Counted from the first letter of the stretch, positions 27,018 to 36,314 are shown. The stretch is DNA of 64,000 nucleotides from DAOUJI01 sp965224415 (GCA_965224415.1 CBDCZB010000001.1:531879-595878), one strand, 5' to 3'. Notes: generated by a model from the sequence alone, not told the origin. A program made the numbers and translations.

Positions 27018-27650
27018 GTGGCGGCCATGGAGGACGTGCTGGATCTCTACGCCGAGCCCTACGATCCGCAGAGGCCGGTGGTCTGCTTTGACGAGACCTC
27101 CACCCAGTTGCTGGCCGACGTGAGGGAACCGCTGCCGGCAAAGCCTGGGAGGCCGAGGCGTGAGGACTACGAATACCAGCGGGGAGGGACGCGCAACCTG
27201 TTCCTCACCTGTGAGCCTCGCCGGGGCTGGCGCCACGTGGCGATAACCCGGCAACGCACCATGCAGGACTTCGCTCAGCAGATGCGGTGGCTGGTGGATG
27301 AGGCCTACCCCGATGTCCCGGTGATTCGGCTGGTTCTCGACAATCTGAACACGCATCGGATGGCCTCGCTTTACGAGACTTTCCCGGCGGCCGAGGCCCG
27401 GCGCATCGCCAAGCGGCTGGAGTTGCACCACACTCCCAAGCACGGAAGCTGGCTGAATATGGCGGAGATCGAGTTCAGCGTGCTGGCCCGGGCCTGCCTG
27501 CGCGGACGCAACGGAGATGAGGACAGCCTGGAAAGAGCCGTCAGCGCCTGCGTGTCAGAGCGGAACGCGATAGGAGCTACCATTAACTGGCGGTTCACTG
27601 CCCAAGACGCCAGACGCAAACTCCATCGCCTCTATCCCTGCCAATCCTGA
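27018..27650 (+). CDS. IS630 transposase orfB, copy 2
   Basis: 210 aa DDE catalytic part, identical to the other copies; expected to be made as an orfA-orfB fusion by a -1 frameshift. Confidence 0.9.
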   Translation: MAAMEDVLDLYAEPYDPQRPVVCFDETSTQLLADVREPLPAKPGRPRREDYEYQRGGTRNLFLTCEPRRGWRHVAITRQRTMQDFAQQMRWLVDEAYPDVPVIRLVLDNLNTHRMASLYETFPAAEARRIAKRLELHHTPKHGSWLNMAEIEFSVLARACLRGRNGDEDSLERAVSACVSERNAIGATINWRFTAQDARRKLHRLYPCQS

Positions 27651-27665
27651 TTTGGTTCAGTACTA

Positions 27666-27908
27666 GGGCGGCCCATTCTGTCTTGGCGGGAGCTTGAGGA
27701 CATGGGATACAAGATGGTCCTGGACGCCACCACGGCTGCCATTGCCGCCGCCCAGGCGGTCAGGGACGTCTTTTCCGCATACATTGAGACGGGCAGGCCC
27801 CAATTCGACCATGAGACGGCCATTCAAGCCCGGGAGTGGATAGAGGGAATAATCGGGCTGCCGGAGCTGTATCGGATCGAAGAGCGGACCACGGAACGCG
27901 ACGGTTAG
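27666..27908 (+). pseudogene. Isocitrate lyase/PEP mutase superfamily enzyme, 3' part
   Basis: The C-terminal 80 codons of the gene that begins at 25809. Starts GRPILSWRELEDMGYKMVL; the final helices (FDHETAIQAREWIEGIIGLPEL) fit the family's domain-swapped C-terminus. An internal ATG at 27702 could give a 68-aa stub, which would not be functional. Confidence 0.85.
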
Positions 27909-27937
27909 GTCTCGTCTAGGGTTGGTGAGAGAGACAT

Positions 27938-28687
27938 ATGGGACGATTGGACGGTAAGGTCGCCATCATCACCGGAGGCGCCATGGGGCAGGGAGAGGCG
28001 GAAGCGCGCCTCTTTGCCTGTGAAGGCGCCAGGGTGGTGATAGGGGACGTTGCTGAGGAGCAGGGGAACGCCGTGGCTCTGCACATTGGCGAGCAGGGCG
28101 GGGAAGCTGTCTTTGTCCGGCTGGACGTGGCGTCGGAAGACGACTGGCGCCGGGCCGTGGGGACAGCAGTGGAGGCCTACGAACGGTTGGACATTCTGGT
28201 GAACAACGCAGGGATTCGCGGCCCGTTCGGAATAGAGGACCTTTCGCTGGAAGACTGGGACCGGGTGGTGGACGTGAACCAGAAGGGCGTCTTTCTGGGG
28301 ACCAAACATTCAGTCCCGGCCATGAGGAAGGGCGGCGGCGGCTCCATCGTCAACATATCCTCGGTGGCCGCCATTCGAGGCAGGGGTTCCGCTGCCTACT
28401 CGGCCACTAAGGGTGCCGTTCGCACCTTCTCCAAGGTCACCGCAATTCACTATGCCAAGGACAACATACGATGTAACTCTGTCCATCCCGGCCCGGTTGA
28501 CACGGCGTTTTTCGGAGACGCTTTGCAGGACGAAGCTGTCCGAGACAGGACGGTAAGGCCCATTCCGATGGGCCGCCTGTGCACCCCTGAAGACGTGGCC
28601 TACGCAGTGTTGTACCTGGCTTCGGACGATGCGTCGTTTGTTACGGGGGCTGAGCTTGTCGTTGACGGCGGGCGCACAGCGAGGTAG
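27938..28687 (+). CDS. SDR family NAD(P)-dependent oxidoreductase
   Basis: 249 aa, classical short-chain dehydrogenase. Cofactor motif is GGAMGQGEAEA (TGxxxGxG, slightly changed), then DVAEEQGNA, NNAGIRG, catalytic Ser in NISSVAA and YSATK (Tyr/Lys), followed by HPGPVDTAFFG. It starts 29 bp after the interrupted lyase-like gene, so the IS may reduce its expression by polarity. Confidence 0.93.
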   Translation: MGRLDGKVAIITGGAMGQGEAEARLFACEGARVVIGDVAEEQGNAVALHIGEQGGEAVFVRLDVASEDDWRRAVGTAVEAYERLDILVNNAGIRGPFGIEDLSLEDWDRVVDVNQKGVFLGTKHSVPAMRKGGGGSIVNISSVAAIRGRGSAAYSATKGAVRTFSKVTAIHYAKDNIRCNSVHPGPVDTAFFGDALQDEAVRDRTVRPIPMGRLCTPEDVAYAVLYLASDDASFVTGAELVVDGGRTAR

Positions 28688-28697
28688 GGTCCTGGGT

Positions 28698-29030
28698 TTA
28701 GCTCTTGGCTTCGAAGGAGCCTATCAACCGGAACTGCACCTGGGACACTGAGTCTATCAGGTCCGACATCTCGCCCCGCTCCCCCTCTTCGGCCCGTTTT
28801 TGTCCCCTGACCTTCATAGTCTCAGCCAGGTCGTTGGTCTCGATTTCGTAAACGGCGATGTACTTGCCCCGCCCTTCCTTCGGGCTGGAAATCTCGTACC
28901 GCCTTGCTGATACGAACCCGGGAGTGGCCAACACGTTGGGCATGTGTATGTTGTCGTACCAGTCGTTGTATTCGGTTTCTCTACTTGGGTCCTTGCAGTT
29001 GCTCTCCACGATGTTTATCCACCTGGCCAT
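28698..29030 (-). CDS. Small dimeric alpha-beta barrel protein (EthD/DUF4286-like)
   Basis: 110 aa. ESNCKDPSRETEYNDWYDNIHMPNVLATPGFVSARRYE is spread over two strands and a helix; the 'EYNDWYDNxHxPxVL..PG' core is typical of dimeric alpha-beta barrel proteins found with oxidoreductases. Convergent with the SDR gene (10 bp apart). Exact role unknown. Confidence 0.7.
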   Translation of the reverse strand: MARWINIVESNCKDPSRETEYNDWYDNIHMPNVLATPGFVSARRYEISSPKEGRGKYIAVYEIETNDLAETMKVRGQKRAEEGERGEMSDLIDSVSQVQFRLIGSFEAKS

Positions 29031-29095
29031 TCGTCACCTCTTCTTCAGCGGTTGGGTGGCGTAAAATATGGGACTTATATATCAGAGTAAACAAT

Positions 29096-29181
29096 AGGGA
29101 GTGGTGGGATTCGAACCCACGGGGCCTAATAAGCCCAACGGAGTTTAAGTCCGCCGCAATAAACCACGAAGCCACACTCCC
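29096..29181 (-). tRNA. tRNA-Leu (anticodon UAA)
   Basis: A class II tRNA folds on the minus strand: acceptor GGGAGTG/CACTCCC (7 perfect pairs), anticodon arm GCGGA-CTTAAAC-TCCGT with TAA in the loop, a variable arm GGGC-TTATTAG-GCCC, and a T arm GTGGG-TTCGAAT-CCCAC. The D stem is poor (two good pairs) and the base after the acceptor is T rather than the usual A73 of leucine tRNAs. CCA is not encoded. Confidence 0.82.
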
Positions 29182-29284
29182 GCAATCATTATGGCACTCA
29201 TGATAGGAGCAAAAAGGTTGCGTTTAAAGCAATGAGGGCCGCATGTCAACGGCCCCAGGACTCGACCGGAAAGCGGCTACGTCT

Positions 29285-29431
29285 TTAGTCCTTCTTCTTG
29301 ATGTACTTCCAGTCAGTCTGTTTCTTGGGAGGCGTTTTCAACAATGCCTTGGCGACGTTCTCTGGCGTATCGGGGAGGGGTTCGGGCATGGGCTTGGCTG
29401 GGCGCCCACGCTTCTTGTCTTGCTCTGCCAT
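29285..29431 (-). CDS. Small basic protein, hypothetical
   Basis: 48 aa; ATG at 29431 is preceded by GAGGAGAGA at a good distance, which supports this short start over the longer open frame. Sequence is Lys/Pro-rich with RGRPAKPMPEPLPDTPENVA (AT-hook-like GRP core) and a C-terminal KKQTDWKYIKKKD. Divergent from the coiled-coil gene at 29550; a shared palindrome lies between them. Confidence 0.6.
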   Translation of the reverse strand: MAEQDKKRGRPAKPMPEPLPDTPENVAKALLKTPPKKQTDWKYIKKKD

Positions 29432-29501
29432 GATTCTCTCCTCAGCTTGATAGGGGAGTGACTGTAGCCTCTTGAGTATACCACAAGGGTTATAGATGAT
29501 A

Positions 29502-29533
29502 TATAATCTATACATACTGTACGTATGTATAGA
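29502..29533. promoter_or_regulatory. Promoter -10 and operator-like palindrome between two small divergent genes
   Basis: A TATAAT (29502-29507, plus strand) abuts a perfect inverted repeat, TCTATACATAC-TGTAC-GTATGTATAGA (29507-29533; 11-bp arms). It sits 17 bp before the ATG at 29550. The symmetry and place suit a dimeric repressor. Confidence 0.6.
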
Positions 29534-29549
29534 CCCTTTGGAGCGAACC

Positions 29550-29852
29550 ATGACGACCGACAGACCGTTGACACGGGCGGACCTACAAGAGGTTCTGATA
29601 GCCGTCCTACAGCCGATTATCGAACGACTGGGCAGGCTGGAAGCCCGCATGGACGGTCTGGAAACCCGCATGATTGGGGTGGAAGCCCACATGAATACAG
29701 TCGAAGTCAAAGTGGTCGGGCTGGAGGTTCAAATGGTCGGGCTGAAGGAACGCCTGGACTGCTTGGAAGCGCAGAACACCATTCAATACAAGCAATTGAA
29801 CGCGAAACTGGACACCTTGATTCAAGGCGGGGTACGGAGTCCCAACTACTAG
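29550..29852 (+). CDS. Small coiled-coil protein
   Basis: 100 aa; start MTTDRPLTR at 29550, with GGAGCG just upstream. Residues ~22-75 are heptad-like repeats (RLEARMDGLETRMIGVEAHM), indicating a long coiled coil. No enzyme motif. Often such proteins are phage or plasmid accessory proteins. Its end overlaps the decayed end of the IS1595 transposase frame. Confidence 0.6.
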   Translation: MTTDRPLTRADLQEVLIAVLQPIIERLGRLEARMDGLETRMIGVEAHMNTVEVKVVGLEVQMVGLKERLDCLEAQNTIQYKQLNAKLDTLIQGGVRSPNY

Positions 29853-30788
29853 CTGGTTAGGTTCCGGTAGGGAAGCCGCTTTCCTTCCATACCCTTGACA
29901 ATTCGGCTCATTTGCAAGTCAGCCCCCAAGGGGCGGTCATTTTGGCGCCCTGAGAATTCCCCCACGTAGCGGCCTAAGATGCTTCCGGCTCACATGGTGG
30001 TATGTTCCATGCAATCCCCGCTTGAGCAAGGCCCAGAAGCTCTCTATCCCGTTGGTGTAAGCCATGTCCCGGACGTACTCCCCGGCGCTGTGCTTCACGG
30101 CCCAATGAGAGCGGTGTTTCATGCCCTGGTAAGCCGACGCCTCGTCCGTGTAGACCACGGCCCCAACGTCGGTTGCTCCTTCTACGAATCCATGTAGAGC
30201 CTGCCTGTCAGTGAACGCTATGGGTTTGGCGTAAACTTGGTTTGTCTCTCTGTCCTTAGCTCCCCCGATAGCAGTCTTGCCTACCGTTTCCCGACCGGCA
30301 TTGAGTTTCTTGGCCTTGTACTTGTTGCGTTCCTTCCCTCCAACGTAGGTTTCGTCAACTTCCACGGGTCCGAAAAAGGACTCTTGCTTGTCCGCCCAAG
30401 ACTCCCGTATCCGGTGGGCCAGGTGCCAAGCGGACTTCTGGGTGATGCCCAGGTCCCGATGGAGTTTGATGCTGGACGTTCCATTGATTCCTGTGGTCAG
30501 GATGTATATGGCGAGCGCCCACTTTTGGCAACCCAGCTTACTCCCTTCCATCACCGTGCCAGTCTTGACGGAAAAGAACTTCCGGCAAGCCTTGCAATGG
30601 TAGGGCATACGGGGATGGTTCCCGCTCCGGCTGGCCTTGTCGCTTTCGCAGTGCGGGCAGCGTATTCCGTCGGGCCAACGTTGCTCGGCAAACCAAGACT
30701 CGGCGGATGCGTCGTCGGGGAATTGCTTGAATAGGTCTACCAGTGTCAGACCCTTTCGGTAGTGCTTTCCTGGTGCGTTCTTGGCCAT
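29849..30788 (-). pseudogene. IS1595-family transposase, frameshifted near the C-terminus
   Basis: Zinc-ribbon CPHCESDKAS...CKAC at the N-terminus, then VEVDETYVGGK, VVYTDEASAY and NGIESFWALLKRGLHGTYH are the DDN/E-type IS1595 (ISXO2-like) signature. The undisturbed frame stops at 29937 with an aberrant tail (RPLRGGILRAPK). One base shift near 29985 recovers the family tail GRYVGEFSGRQND and GMEGKRLPYRNL to a stop at 29849. So it carries a single frameshift and is probably inactive. Confidence 0.85.
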
Positions 30789-30825
30789 TGCCCTAGCTCC
30801 TGATTCGCTTAATAATTATGAAAAT

Positions 30826-30854
30826 ATAGTAAACGTTTTAGGCGTCAATGTCAA
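30826..30854 (-). promoter_or_regulatory. Sigma-70 promoter reading into the IS1595 transposase
   Basis: TTGACA (30849-30854) and TACTAT (30826-30831) on the minus strand with an exact 17-bp spacer, 38 bp before the transposase ATG. Confidence 0.6.
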
Positions 30855-30930
30855 GCGTTTGCTGTGCTCCCACTGCAACCGGATAAAGGGAGACCATCCG
30901 CAAGAATTCCTGTTGGCCCAACTTACCGCC
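30844..30930 (+). pseudogene. C-terminal remnant of an HNH endonuclease-like gene
   Basis: Plus-strand frame RLLCSHCNRIKGDHPQEFL ends at a TAG within the CTAG used by the next IS element. 'LLCxxCNxxKG' is the end of an HNH nuclease fold. The 5' part is missing, apparently removed at the IS1595 edge. Only ~28 codons are left. Confidence 0.55.
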
Positions 30931-30935
30931 CACTA

Positions 30936-32155
30936 GTAGTCAGTCAACTTTGGAATCAAAAGGGTAAAGCCGGTGAAGTTTGGTCCGGGCGTCCTGGGTG
31001 TTGAACCTCCAGTGGATGGTGGCTTGGGCGGCGTTGCGTTCCTTAACCAGGGCCTGGACTTCCCGCCGGAGCGTCTCCTCGTCGGGGAGTCGCTGCTTCA
31101 AGCAGGATCGGGATAGTACGCTGAACTCGATTTCCGCCATGTTCAACCAACTCCCGTGCTTGGGGGTGTAGTGGAACTCCAGCCGCTTGGCAATCCGCCG
31201 GGCCTCTGCCGCCGGGAACGTCTCGTACAGGGACGCCGGACGGTGCGTGTTCAGGTTGTCCATGACCACCCTCACCACCGGCGTCTCCGGGTAAGCTTCG
31301 TCCACCAGCCAACGCATCTGATGGGCGAAGTCCTCCATGGTGCGCCGCCGGGTCACCGCCACGTGACGCCAGCCCGCCAGCGGCTCACAGGCCAGGAACA
31401 GGTTGCGGACGCCCTCCCTCCGGTGCTCGTAGTCCTGCCGAAGCGGAATTCCGGGCCGGGTCGGCAGAGATGGCCGCGTCTCGGCCAACAACTGGGTCGA
31501 TGTCTCGTAAAAGCAGACCACCGGCCGTCGGTGGTCATAGGGTTCGGCATAGAGGTCCAGCAGGTCCTCCATGTTGGCCACGAACTCCGCGCTCACCTTG
31601 GTAATGCGCGATTCCCTCTTCTGCCAGGGCTTGAGAGCGTTTTTTTGAGACGCTTGCGCACCCCTTCGTGGGACATGGAGGAGGCCAACTTCAACTCCAC
31701 CACCTTGCCAGCCAGCAGGCGCAGGGTCCAGTGGTCATGCCCTGCCGGCGGCGGGCTGCAGGCCAGGGCGATCAAGTGGGCCTCGCCCCGGTCGTCCAGC
31801 TTCCGGCGCCGGTTGGCCTGGGGACGGTCCTTCAGAACCCCGGAACCCTTCTTCGGTAAAGCGCCGCTTGACCCGGTACACTGTGCCCAGGGCCACATCC
31901 AGGGCTTCAGCCACTTGGGGAGCAGGCCAACCGTCGTCGCTCTTGAGGAGAATCCGGGCCCTGGCGGTGATTCGGGCCGGGTGTTTCCCAACCCGAATCA
32001 GACGCTGGAGTTCTTCTCGTTGTTCCAGCGCCAGCCCCACTGAATGCTTGTCCCTGACCATCACCGCCACCCCCGCCAACAACACTTCCCACAAGGCAGG
32101 ATAGCCTAATTGTCCGTTTTCTTAAACAAATGCTAAAACCAAGTTGACTGAGTAC
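30936..32155 (-). mobile_element. Decayed IS630-family element related to the 1,222-bp IS
   Basis: Ends GTAGTCAGTCAACTTTGG and (inward from the right) GTACTCAGTCAACTTGG are near-perfect inverted repeats, flanked by TA (30934-30935, 32156-32157) in CTAG sites. Length 1,220 bp. Its proteins are clearly homologous to, but diverged from, the four-copy IS. Confidence 0.88.
30940..32094 (-). pseudogene. IS630-family transposase, inactive
   Basis: The orfA region needs a frameshift near 31840 to link RDKHSVGLALEQREELQRL with LDDRGEAHLIALACSP. The A7 run then allows the usual -1 shift into orfB (NALKPWQKRES). In orfB the first catalytic Asp is lost: VVCFYETST instead of VVCFDETST. The other two acidic sites (VMDNLNTH, NMAEIEFS) remain. 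Confidence 0.85.
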
Positions 32156-32157
32156 TA

Positions 32158-32617
32158 GTCTGGCTGGAATGTTAGTTTTTTGGGGATGATCACACAGTGT
32201 AGACCGTCGGTGAAAACTGGTAACTCACAGCGCTGCCACCACCTGAAAGACGGTACTGAGTGCAGTACGCTCCTACCCACCACACTACACGAAATCAAAA
32301 ACCTTCGAACGAAAGATACAATAGCAACGGAAAACTGCGGTACTCGTGGGCTGTGGACTTGGCTACAACCATGTAACGTCAGGCGGGTCGACAAATGGTT
32401 GCGCCACGCCAGCCCTGAGCACCGGTGCGAATCCCCTTTGGTGTGGTCAGAACGTATTGGACTCAGAGCTTTCAGTTGGGCGATCTCCTTCTGAGGGCTC
32501 GACCCGCCAGTTCGCGCGACGCGGCAACTGTTCTCCGAGACTTCGAGACGGCCGCCGCGCTGGGCAATATGAACCTTGTACTTGCACTTTGTTCATCTGC
32601 CCCGTATCTTTATTGCC
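32158..32617. other. 460-bp gap without a supported gene; contains a diverged copy of repeat A
   Basis: I see no convincing coding frame. Positions ~32295-32372 resemble the ~90-bp repeat A found at 35813, 36593 and 54831 (shared CGGAAAACTG and GGTACTCGTGGGC). A 10-bp inverted repeat, GGCGGGTCGA (32382) and TCGACCCGCC (32499), may be chance. Confidence 0.45.
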
Positions 32618-34341
32618 GTGATCGAGCGAGAAATCACCCAGTGGCTGACAGCCCTCTTCAAGCAATACCCGTTCGTGACCGTGACCGGTCCACGGCAGTC
32701 TGGGAAGACCACGCTTTGCCGCGCGGCCTTTCCCGACCTTCAGTACGTCAACCTGGAAGCCCCGGACCAGCGGGAATTCGCGGAGTCTGACCCTCGGGGG
32801 TTTCTGTCGCAGTTGGGGAAGGCGCCGTCATCGATGAGGTCCAGTACGTTCCCGCACTCCTCTCCTATCTTCAGGTCCTCGCCGACGAACGAGGTGGCAA
32901 CAGTCTGTTCGCGCTCACAGGCAGCGAGCAATTCCAGCTCTCCGATGCCATCAACCAGTCGCTCGCCGGCCGAACCGCGCTGCTCCGCCTGCTGCCATTC
33001 TCCCTCAGGGAACGGCGGACCACGGGTGCCAGCGATGCGATCGATCACATCATCTACTCGGGGTTCTATCCACGGATTCTCGATCAGGGACTGGATCCGC
33101 GGCAGGCACTCGCCGACTACTCTGAGACCTACATCGAGCGCGAGGTGCGCCGTTTAGGGGAGATCCGCAACGTCTCCGCATTTCGGCGCTTCCTAAAGCT
33201 CTGCGCGGGCCGGGTCGGACAGTTGGTCAACCTGAGCGCACTAGGTTCGGATGCCGGGGTGTCCCACACAACCGCGCGACATTGGCTCACGATTCTGGAG
33301 ACAAGCTACATCGTCTTCCAACTACAGCCGTTTCACGCCAACATCCGAAAGCGCCTGGTGAAGTCGCCCAAGCTCTACTTCTATGATGTCGGGTTGGCCA
33401 GCTACCTGCTCGGCATTGAGAGCCCCGAGCAGGTGGAGACTCACCCTCTCCGGGGAGCGCTCTTTGAGAACGTGGTCGTTACGGAAGCACTCAAGCACCG
33501 CTTCAACCGAGGCCGGCAACCCAACCTCTCTTTCTTCAGGGACCTGAGAGGGCTGGAGTGCGACATCTTATACGAGACCGGCCGGGGCATCAGCGCCATC
33601 GAGGCAAAGTCCGGTTCGACCGTGGCTTCCGACTATTTCAGCTCGATCAACCGCGTTGCCGAGCTCGTTCCGGCCATTTCCGCGAAGGCCGTTGTCTACG
33701 GTGGTATGGGGCGTCAGTCACGAAGCGACTGCGAGGTCGTGCCGCTCGCGGAACTCGCTGGATTGCTGGAGCGATTCGATGTCGATCAGGAGATCGCAGC
33801 CTTCGTGAAAGAGAAGAAGGGATCAGCACCGGACGACTACGATCTCAAGACACTGGACGCCGTCTATGCTACTCATATTCGGCCGACACTTGATGGGTTG
33901 GACTCTGCCTGCCGGCTCTTGGGAGAGGAACTCTTCAATCGGTTTACCAAGAGTGGTTACGCCAAGCGCGGTCCACATGGGGGAGTACAAGGCACTAGCG
34001 TGCTAGATGCTAGCAGTTGGGAGACGACGAGAAAGAACTACCTGATCGACAGAGGCTTCAAGCTGCGAGACGACCGACGGATTGAACTGAAGAACGACTA
34101 CATATTCACCGGATATACGGGAAGCAGTGGTGTCGACTTCGACATCCGGTTATCTATCAGGTGGAGCCTTGGCAGCGACTATCTCACAAGATCAGTGGCA
34201 ATCAACGAAGGGCAACTTGGGGAACTTGATGCTAGCATCCCCTACTCGCGGCTGGACAAAGAAAGGGTCGATATGGACCATGTGGTTGCCCTGGTCTTGC
34301 AGTACCTCCTAGCCGAGATTGCCGACCGTTCAGGGCGTTAG
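32618..34341 (+). pseudogene. AAA ATPase with DUF4143, frameshifted, with an extra C-terminal domain
   Basis: The GTG at 32618 begins VIEREITQWLTALFKQYPF; Walker A is TGPRQSGKTTL. Near 32817 one base is missing: the frame must change to read GAVIDEVQYVPALL (Walker B), TGSEQFQLS and SETYIEREVRRLG, then the DUF4143 region (FHANIRKRLVKSPKLYFYD, GALFENVVVTEALKH). These ATPases of unknown role often sit in islands. After residue ~390 of the repaired protein a further ~180 residues (from DVDQEIAAFVKEKKG) are not part of the family and unrecognised. Confidence 0.75.
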
Positions 34342-34542
34342 GGGAGAGAGCCACCAGAGGCGCCGTAGGCGATTACTGTCCGCTGCACCGTTTCCCCGCT
34401 CGCAGACTCATCGATCGCCGGACACCGCATGTTGACATCGGGATGGACGACGCATGGAGCGTACTAGTATTCGGCCAATCTGGCATTGTCAGTTAGTACG
34501 TGAGCCCAGACAGGATGCTACCTTGGGGATAGACGAAGGGTT

Positions 34543-35031
34543 GTGGGATGTGAGGTGGTCATGGTGCAGGAGAAGTACGGAGTCCGGCTGGCAACACAGG
34601 AAAAGGGACGGCTCAGGAAGATGATCAGGGCTGGGAGGAGTTCCGCACAGGCGATTACCCGGGCCCGCATCCTGATCAAGATAGATGAGGGCTGGACCGC
34701 CCCCCAGGTGGCCACCGCACTGGACGTGTCGGAGCGGACCGTGTTCCGCACCAAGCGGCGGTATGCCGAGGAAGGACTGGACGAGGTGCTGAGGCACCAT
34801 AACCAGGTCAACCGGCCCAGAAAGGTGGATGAAAGGGTGGAGGCCCACCTGATAGCCTTGGCCTGCAGCCCGGTGCCCGACGGTCATGACCACTGGACCA
34901 TGCGGGCCCTGGCGGGCAAGGTGGTGGAGTTGGGATTGGTGGAGTCTTTATCTCCCGAGACGGTCCGCCTGCGGCTAAAAAAAACACGCTCAAGCCGTGG
35001 CTCAAGAAACAATGGTGCATCCCCAAGGTAG
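34543..35031 (+). CDS. IS630 transposase orfA, copy 3
   Basis: 162 aa, same protein as in copies 1, 2 and 4; slippery A8 run at its end. Confidence 0.9.
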   Translation: MGCEVVMVQEKYGVRLATQEKGRLRKMIRAGRSSAQAITRARILIKIDEGWTAPQVATALDVSERTVFRTKRRYAEEGLDEVLRHHNQVNRPRKVDERVEAHLIALACSPVPDGHDHWTMRALAGKVVELGLVESLSPETVRLRLKKTRSSRGSRNNGASPR

Positions 35032-35042
35032 GTGGAGAGTTC

Positions 35043-35675
35043 GTGGCGGCCATGGAGGACGTGCTGGATCTCTACGCCGAGCCCTACGATCCGCAGAGGC
35101 CGGTGGTCTGCTTTGACGAGACCTCCACCCAGTTGCTGGCCGACGTGAGGGAACCGCTGCCGGCAAAGCCTGGGAGGCCGAGGCGTGAGGACTACGAATA
35201 CCAGCGGGGAGGGACGCGCAACCTGTTCCTCACCTGTGAGCCTCGCCGGGGCTGGCGCCACGTGGCGATAACCCGGCAACGCACCATGCAGGACTTCGCT
35301 CAGCAGATGCGGTGGCTGGTGGATGAGGCCTACCCCGATGTCCCGGTGATTCGGCTGGTTCTCGACAATCTGAACACGCATCGGATGGCCTCGCTTTACG
35401 AGACTTTCCCGGCGGCCGAGGCCCGGCGCATCGCCAAGCGGCTGGAGTTGCACCACACTCCCAAGCACGGAAGCTGGCTGAATATGGCGGAGATCGAGTT
35501 CAGCGTGCTGGCCCGGGCCTGCCTGCGCGGACGCAACGGAGATGAGGACAGCCTGGAAAGAGCCGTCAGCGCCTGCGTGTCAGAGCGGAACGCGATAGGA
35601 GCTACCATTAACTGGCGGTTCACTGCCCAAGACGCCAGACGCAAACTCCATCGCCTCTATCCCTGCCAATCCTGA
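35043..35675 (+). CDS. IS630 transposase orfB, copy 3
   Basis: 210 aa DDE catalytic part, same protein as the other copies; product expected from -1 frameshifting out of orfA. Confidence 0.9.
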   Translation: MAAMEDVLDLYAEPYDPQRPVVCFDETSTQLLADVREPLPAKPGRPRREDYEYQRGGTRNLFLTCEPRRGWRHVAITRQRTMQDFAQQMRWLVDEAYPDVPVIRLVLDNLNTHRMASLYETFPAAEARRIAKRLELHHTPKHGSWLNMAEIEFSVLARACLRGRNGDEDSLERAVSACVSERNAIGATINWRFTAQDARRKLHRLYPCQS

Positions 35676-35812
35676 TTTGGTTCAGTACTAGGAAGCACTC
35701 CCTCGGGTCGAGGTCGTGTTACATACTGCATGGGCTACGATCCGAGGGAGCGCGTGCGCGTCAGGCCCATTGCTGGCACCGACCCTTAAATCAGGCCTCG
35801 TGGCCCCCCCCG

Positions 35813-36053
35813 GACAGAATCAAGGGCCTTCATTTGACGGACTCAATCGACACGGAAAGCTTAAGTGTTCGTGGGCGGTCGGTTTGGGTCCGTTCAAGCC
35901 AGGTCAGATTGTTAGACAGTAGCATGCCCCACAACAGCCCTCCCGAGCAGGGTGCGACCGCTGAGACCAGGCCTGGCGCGCAACCTAGGCACTGAACCCT
36001 GCTACCCCGTCCGGATCTGAACTGGCGGAGCCCAGCCCGGATTAACGAGTGGG
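35813..36053. repeat. ~240-bp repeat unit, copy 1 (contains repeat A)
   Basis: It opens with TTTGACGGACTCAATCGACA and GTTCGTGGGCGGTCGGTTTG and ends CCCTGCTACCCCGTCCGGAT ... ACGAGTGGG. The same start and end blocks recur exactly 780 bp downstream (36593-36833), with a diverged middle. No coding frame is supported. Confidence 0.7.
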
Positions 36054-36069
36054 CCTATGGGGATTCCAG

Positions 36070-36314
36070 TCCGCGTCCGTAGAGTCCCTTGAAGGGCGCT
36101 CGCCTTGGAGACGGGAACAGCAGGCTGAGCCAGTCAGCGCGGGTGGTACTCCCCAGTCCTGGCGGCCTGTCCTTGAGGGCGGGGCAGCAGAGATTGAAGC
36201 CGTCCATTTTGACGTTGTTGATCAATCTCTACTCCCCAACAAAGACAGAGACCGCCCTGAGGGGGCGGTCTGACCCTACCGCCGAAGAGACAGGGGTGGT
36301 AGATCAAGGCTACC
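36070..36314. repeat. Structured repeat B, copy 1 (~245 bp)
   Basis: Homologous along its length to 54226-54468. It holds a 9-bp GC hairpin AGACCGCCC-TGAGG-GGGCGGTCT (36249-36271) and, in this copy, AGAGATTGA...TCAATCTCT arms (36189-36230). It may be an IS or recombinase-gene end or a non-coding RNA; no protein is supported. Confidence 0.7.

Larger units (their letters stand above)
26442..27663 (+). mobile_element. IS630-family insertion sequence, copy 2 (1,222 bp)
   Basis: Bounded by TA at 26440-26441 and 27664-27665 in a CTAG target; ends GTATTCGGCC... and ...GGTTCAGTAC. Inserted in the coding strand orientation of the interrupted lyase-like gene. Confidence 0.95.
34467..35688 (+). mobile_element. 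IS630-family insertion sequence, copy 3 (1,222 bp)
   Basis: Bounded by TA at 34465-34466 and 35689-35690 in a CTAG target; identical in length and encoded proteins to the other copies. It sits between the AAA/DUF4143 gene and the repeat region, in no recognised gene. Confidence 0.95.

Noticed and set aside
32395..32460. tRNA-like stretch with CCGGTGCGAATCCCC
   Set aside because: Only a T-arm resemblance; no acceptor or anticodon stem could be built.
32180..32494. 104-aa open frame after the decayed IS630
   Set aside because: No motif, crosses repeat A, composition not protein-like.
36070..36314. Group II intron or TnpB guide RNA
   Set aside because: Hairpins are present but no reverse transcriptase, TnpB frame or characteristic domain V/guide-end motif could be recognised.
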